Shown here piece after piece: positions 31,194 to 33,529 of a stretch of DNA of 33,529 nt. The stretch covers positions 1 to 33,529 of the forward strand of contig CASEDF010000019.1 of NCBI GenBank assembly GCA_949286705.1. Reading direction: 5' to 3'. Below the pieces are notes generated by a model. That model had not been told where the DNA came from. It made no database searches and saw only the letters and a list, made by a program, of their open reading frames with translations. A program made the translations under genes and the position numbers. Position 1 is the first letter of the stretch. The number at the start of each line of letters is the position of its first letter. This DNA comes from an uncultured bacterium. Lineage in GTDB: Bacteria > Cyanobacteriota > Vampirovibrionia > Gastranaerophilales > Gastranaerophilaceae.

Positions 31194-32174
31194 TTACTTA
31201 CCTGCTGTGCCTTTGAACATTTCTTTGATGCCGTCAACGGATGAGAGAATTCCGGTTGCTTCATAAGGCATATAGACGATTTTGTTGTTTTCGCCGCTTG
31301 TGATTGTCTGCATTGTTTCCAGATACTTCATAGCAACCAGATATTGATCAGGTTTGCCTTTATCTGCAAGTGCAGCAATAATTCTGCTGATAGCTTCTTT
31401 TTCGGCATCAGCTTCAATAACTCTTGCCTGTGCAATACCTTCGGCTTTGAGGATAGCTGCCTGTTTTTCACCTTCTGCCTGATTAATTGCGGCTTCTTTT
31501 TGCCCTTCGGCTTTAAGAATTGCGGATTTTTTCTGACCTTCGGCTTCCAAAATAGCTGCACGGCGGTCGCGTTCGGCTTTCATTTGTTTTTCCATTGCGG
31601 ATTGGATATCGGAAGGCGGGATAATATCTTGCAGCTCAACGCGGTTGACCTTTACGCCCCATTTGTTTGTTGCTTCGTCAAGTATTGCGCGGAGTTCGTT
31701 GTTAATCTTGTCGCGCGATACAAGCGTTTCATCCAAATCCAGCTGCCCGACAAGGTTTCTCAATGTGGTTTGAGTTAATTTTTCTATGGCATCAGGAAGA
31801 TTTTGGATTTCGTAAACAGCGCTTTTGGGGTCAATAATCTGGAAATACAAAAGCGCGTTAATGCTTATTGATACGTTATCTTTTGTAATTACGGTTTGTC
31901 TGGGAAAATCATAAACGGATTCTCTTAAGTCGATTTTGGAACGTTCTTTTATGTAAGAATAAGTCGTTCCGTCAAGCCCTCTTTGGGTAACTTTCCAGGC
32001 AATTCCTCTCGGAGCTTCCAAAATCGGGATTATGTAATTCAAACCGGATTCAAGAGTTCTGTCGTATTTACCTAGTCTTTCAACAATAACAACCTCTGCC
32101 TGTTGAACGATTACAACGCCTTTTGCAACAAAAATTGCTGCGGCAATAATTAAAATCAATAAAAATAAGCTCAT
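31194..32174 (-). CDS. qmcA: SPFH/Band 7 (QmcA/stomatin-like) membrane protein
   Basis: SPFH proteins form membrane-bound oligomers that organise membranes and modulate proteases. Seen: an N-terminal TM segment (about 3-22), the SPFH core beginning VVIVQQAEVVIVERLGKYDR, PFRL-like region LRESVYDFPRQTVITKDNVS, the stomatin signature RVELQDIIPP, and a long coiled coil of repeated EGQK/AEGEK units (about 215-260) before a short hydrophobic tail. Length is 326 residues. It begins one base after the NfeD-like stop; this pairing (NfeD with a slipin/QmcA) is the standard operon partner in bacteria, as with E. coli qmcA-ybbJ. The symbol follows that context; paraslipin is an equally fair name. Confidence 0.92.
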   Translation of the reverse strand: MSLFLLILIIAAAIFVAKGVVIVQQAEVVIVERLGKYDRTLESGLNYIIPILEAPRGIAWKVTQRGLDGTTYSYIKERSKIDLRESVYDFPRQTVITKDNVSISINALLYFQIIDPKSAVYEIQNLPDAIEKLTQTTLRNLVGQLDLDETLVSRDKINNELRAILDEATNKWGVKVNRVELQDIIPPSDIQSAMEKQMKAERDRRAAILEAEGQKKSAILKAEGQKEAAINQAEGEKQAAILKAEGIAQARVIEADAEKEAISRIIAALADKGKPDQYLVAMKYLETMQTITSGENNKIVYMPYEATGILSSVDGIKEMFKGTAGK

Positions 32175-32175
32175 T

Positions 32176-32595
32176 TTATTCCCTTTCTTTAACGTACATA
32201 ACTAAACTTTCATTTCTTTCAATGATAACTTCGCTGCCCTGCGGGATTTCGTGGTCAGAGCGTGCTTCCCAGCGTTCGTCATAGATTGATATAACCCCGC
32301 TGTTCGGCGTAACTGTTTCAACAACTTTCGCTGTTTTACCTATATATTTGGCCGCAAGCCCTGTTTCCTGATTTTTATGTGTTTGTTTGACAAGCAAAGG
32401 TCTTAAAAATATTAAAGAAACCATTGAAACTGCAACAAAAATAATTGTCAGCGCGTACCAGTTGAAAATATAAATTGCGCAAACAGCCGTGACAAAAGCA
32501 CCTACCGCAAAGTTAAGAAAAAACATTGTAGGAATAGTCATTTCCAATATTAAAAACAAAAGACCGAGTCCTGCTAAAATCTGCCATGCGCCCAT
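32176..32595 (-). CDS. NfeD-family membrane protein
   Basis: A short NfeD (NfeD1b/YbbJ-like) protein that partners SPFH proteins. Seen: three hydrophobic segments (about 4-22, 27-46, 48-68), a basic loop, then a C-terminal OB-fold (about 80-135) with GKTAKVVETVTPNSGVISI and the typical DERWEARSD and IPQGSEVIIE. Length is 139 residues from ATG 32595, which has SD AAGGAG; the longer in-frame start at 32625 is rejected. The ClpP-like protease domain of long NfeD proteins is absent. Gene order is nfeD then qmcA, nearly overlapping, so they are translationally coupled. Confidence 0.9.
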   Translation of the reverse strand: MGAWQILAGLGLLFLILEMTIPTMFFLNFAVGAFVTAVCAIYIFNWYALTIIFVAVSMVSLIFLRPLLVKQTHKNQETGLAAKYIGKTAKVVETVTPNSGVISIYDERWEARSDHEIPQGSEVIIERNESLVMYVKERE

Positions 32596-32670
32596 ATAAT
32601 TCTCCTTTTGGATTAATTTTAACATTTATTTTAAACGCGGTCAATAGATAAATTGCATGCCTAAAATTGT

Positions 32671-32740
32671 AAGTTACTATGATACTACGGCGGTAAGGCA
32701 CTGAGAATTTACTGTCGGCATAGTAATGCCGACCTACAAG
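32671..32740. repeat. copy of the pilin-leader repeat with GTCGGCAT palindrome
   Basis: 32671-32705 matches the left-arm family (AAGTTACTATGATACTACGG then CGGTAAGGCACTGAG), followed by the palindrome GTCGGCAT-AGTA-ATGCCGAC (32714-32733) and CTACAAG. It lies downstream of the fifth pilin-like gene and upstream of nfeD. So the repeat is not confined to leaders and is probably mobile. Confidence 0.7.
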
Positions 32741-32805
32741 CTCTTTTTGTGTTTATAAAAGTTTTTGTCAGACGAGTTATCCAAAATACAAGATATAATA
32801 TAGTT

Positions 32806-33529
32806 TTACTTTGCAAGACATATTGCTTGAAAATTTGCATTACCGCGGTTAAGATAATTTGTGTATCCAAATCCTGTATTTCGGGGGTTAAATGCACGAG
32901 CTTCAGCACTGTAAACGCTGTCTTCATGCTTTGACCATATATATACTGAGCCTCTTGAAGTATCAAATCCCATATCCTGAATAATGTCCTCATGCCAAAA
33001 CACAGCGTCATATCCGCTATCTGCAGATATCGTGGTTCCATATGCGACGCTTGCCAGAGCCGCTAATTGTGCCTTATCCGGTAAATTGTCAACTCCTCCG
33101 CAAGCTTTAACTGTTCCGCCCCAACGGTCATCGTCACCACTTCTACAATGTTCTATGCCTAATTCGGATTGTTTTTCAATGCATTCATCATGTGTCAAGG
33201 GATCAGGCTTAAAAGGTTTAGTAAAGCAAGTTCCATCGGAGAGTTCAATAGAGCATGGCATATGCCCGTCAATTTCTGTAACATTGATATATCTCAAATC
33301 TTTACCGTCAGAATTAGGGGATTTAAACCCTGTAGTATCGTAGAGTAAAGAGATACAACTGGTACCTGTAAACTGGTTAGTGTAAGGATTTTCTCTGCAC
33401 GATGGGTTATATGCGAGAATACCGGAGGTACCGTTAGCGAATTGGACACCGATAGTTTCAGTATTCCAATCTTGTCCTAATTGAGCAGCGGTTTTAACAT
33501 TTTGAGTACTGACTTCGAGTTCATTTTTC
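32806..33529 (-). CDS. type IV pilin-like protein 5, C-terminal part, runs off the window
   Basis: The frame is open from the right edge to the stop at 32806, so the N-terminus and any G tract lie outside. The visible 240 residues start NELEVSTQNVKTAAQLGQDW and include two Cys-rich stretches, IELSDGTCF (like the LSDGT of pilins 1-3) and a C-terminal AFNPRNTGFGYTNYLNRGNA with a final NFQAICLAK. It lacks the DVNGxxGPN motif of pilins 1-3. The assignment is by style and by the nearby repeat; the prepilin signal cannot be seen. TTG 33297 is a false start. Orientation is opposite to pilins 1-4. Confidence 0.6.
   Translation of the reverse strand, partial: KNELEVSTQNVKTAAQLGQDWNTETIGVQFANGTSGILAYNPSCRENPYTNQFTGTSCISLLYDTTGFKSPNSDGKDLRYINVTEIDGHMPCSIELSDGTCFTKPFKPDPLTHDECIEKQSELGIEHCRSGDDDRWGGTVKACGGVDNLPDKAQLAALASVAYGTTISADSGYDAVFWHEDIIQDMGFDTSRGSVYIWSKHEDSVYSAEARAFNPRNTGFGYTNYLNRGNANFQAICLAK

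Noticed and set aside
30726-31264. Overlapping open frames on both strands in the GC-richer intergenic region
   Set aside because: They translate nested repeats, lack SDs and overlap each other; no protein family is visible.

Overview
The window is AT-rich bacterial chromosome. It looks like a Gastranaerophilales-type relative of Cyanobacteria (Melainabacteria/Vampirovibrionia). The evidence is a set of pilin-like proteins with the N-terminus KKAAFTLAEVLITLGIIG, a cyanobacterial/plastid-style tRNA-Glu(TTC), an LPS gene (waaA), FtsEX and a lone flhB-sigma pair. The lineage is inferred from protein style, not from a marker-gene tree.

Layout. 118-3026: waaA (-) diverges from folK and an FAD oxidoreductase (+). 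3015-5846: an unrecognised membrane protein (-), tRNA-Glu (-) and a TOPRIM/OLD-like protein (-). 5888-8762: a two-gene unit (+) of a papain-like Cys-His protein and a 5'-nucleotidase-like metallophosphatase. 8759-11174: deoC-flhB-sigma factor (-). 11278-15484: pilin locus 1, a SulP anion transporter and pilin locus 2 (+). 15483-17738: a large phosphohexomutase (-). 17837-20455: two tandem PlsC acyltransferases and pilin locus 3 (+). 20492-21655: a low-complexity/HEAT protein (-). 21922-27306: transketolase C-half, ftsE, ftsX, a degenerate REC-GGDEF protein, an isochorismatase-fold hydrolase and pilin locus 4 (+). 27303-28190: ribF (-). 28280-28609: a small hypothetical (+). 28634-30415: aspS (-). 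30416-31193: no gene, but a repeat with terminal inverted repeats. 31194-32595: nfeD-qmcA-like pair (-). 32806-33529: a fifth pilin-like gene running off the edge (-).

Main discovery. Four pilin loci (SD at 11278, 14020, 19212 and 26231) share one architecture: strong SD, ATG, 6-9 codons, a run of exactly nine G, then a CTCCT-type motif complementary to the SD, a repeat-filled leader, and the pilin. As sequenced, the ATG frame hits a stop soon after the tract. Adding one G (or removing two) fuses the ATG in frame to the pilin at loci 1, 3 and 4, giving 339, 398 and 354 residues. Loci 3 and 4 have no ATG in the pilin frame between the tract and the prepilin cleavage motif, so the G tract is their only conventional route to translation. 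The peptide read after the tract in the +1 frame is similar in all four (GGGA[TS]...GFGG-like), even where the DNA has diverged. This looks like a poly-G translational switch (phase variation, or slippage/frameshifting) on a multigene pilin family, comparable in logic to poly-G tracts in Neisseria pilC. Palindromic repeats have accumulated inside the leaders without closing the frame at loci 3 and 4; locus 2 carries a second frameshift.
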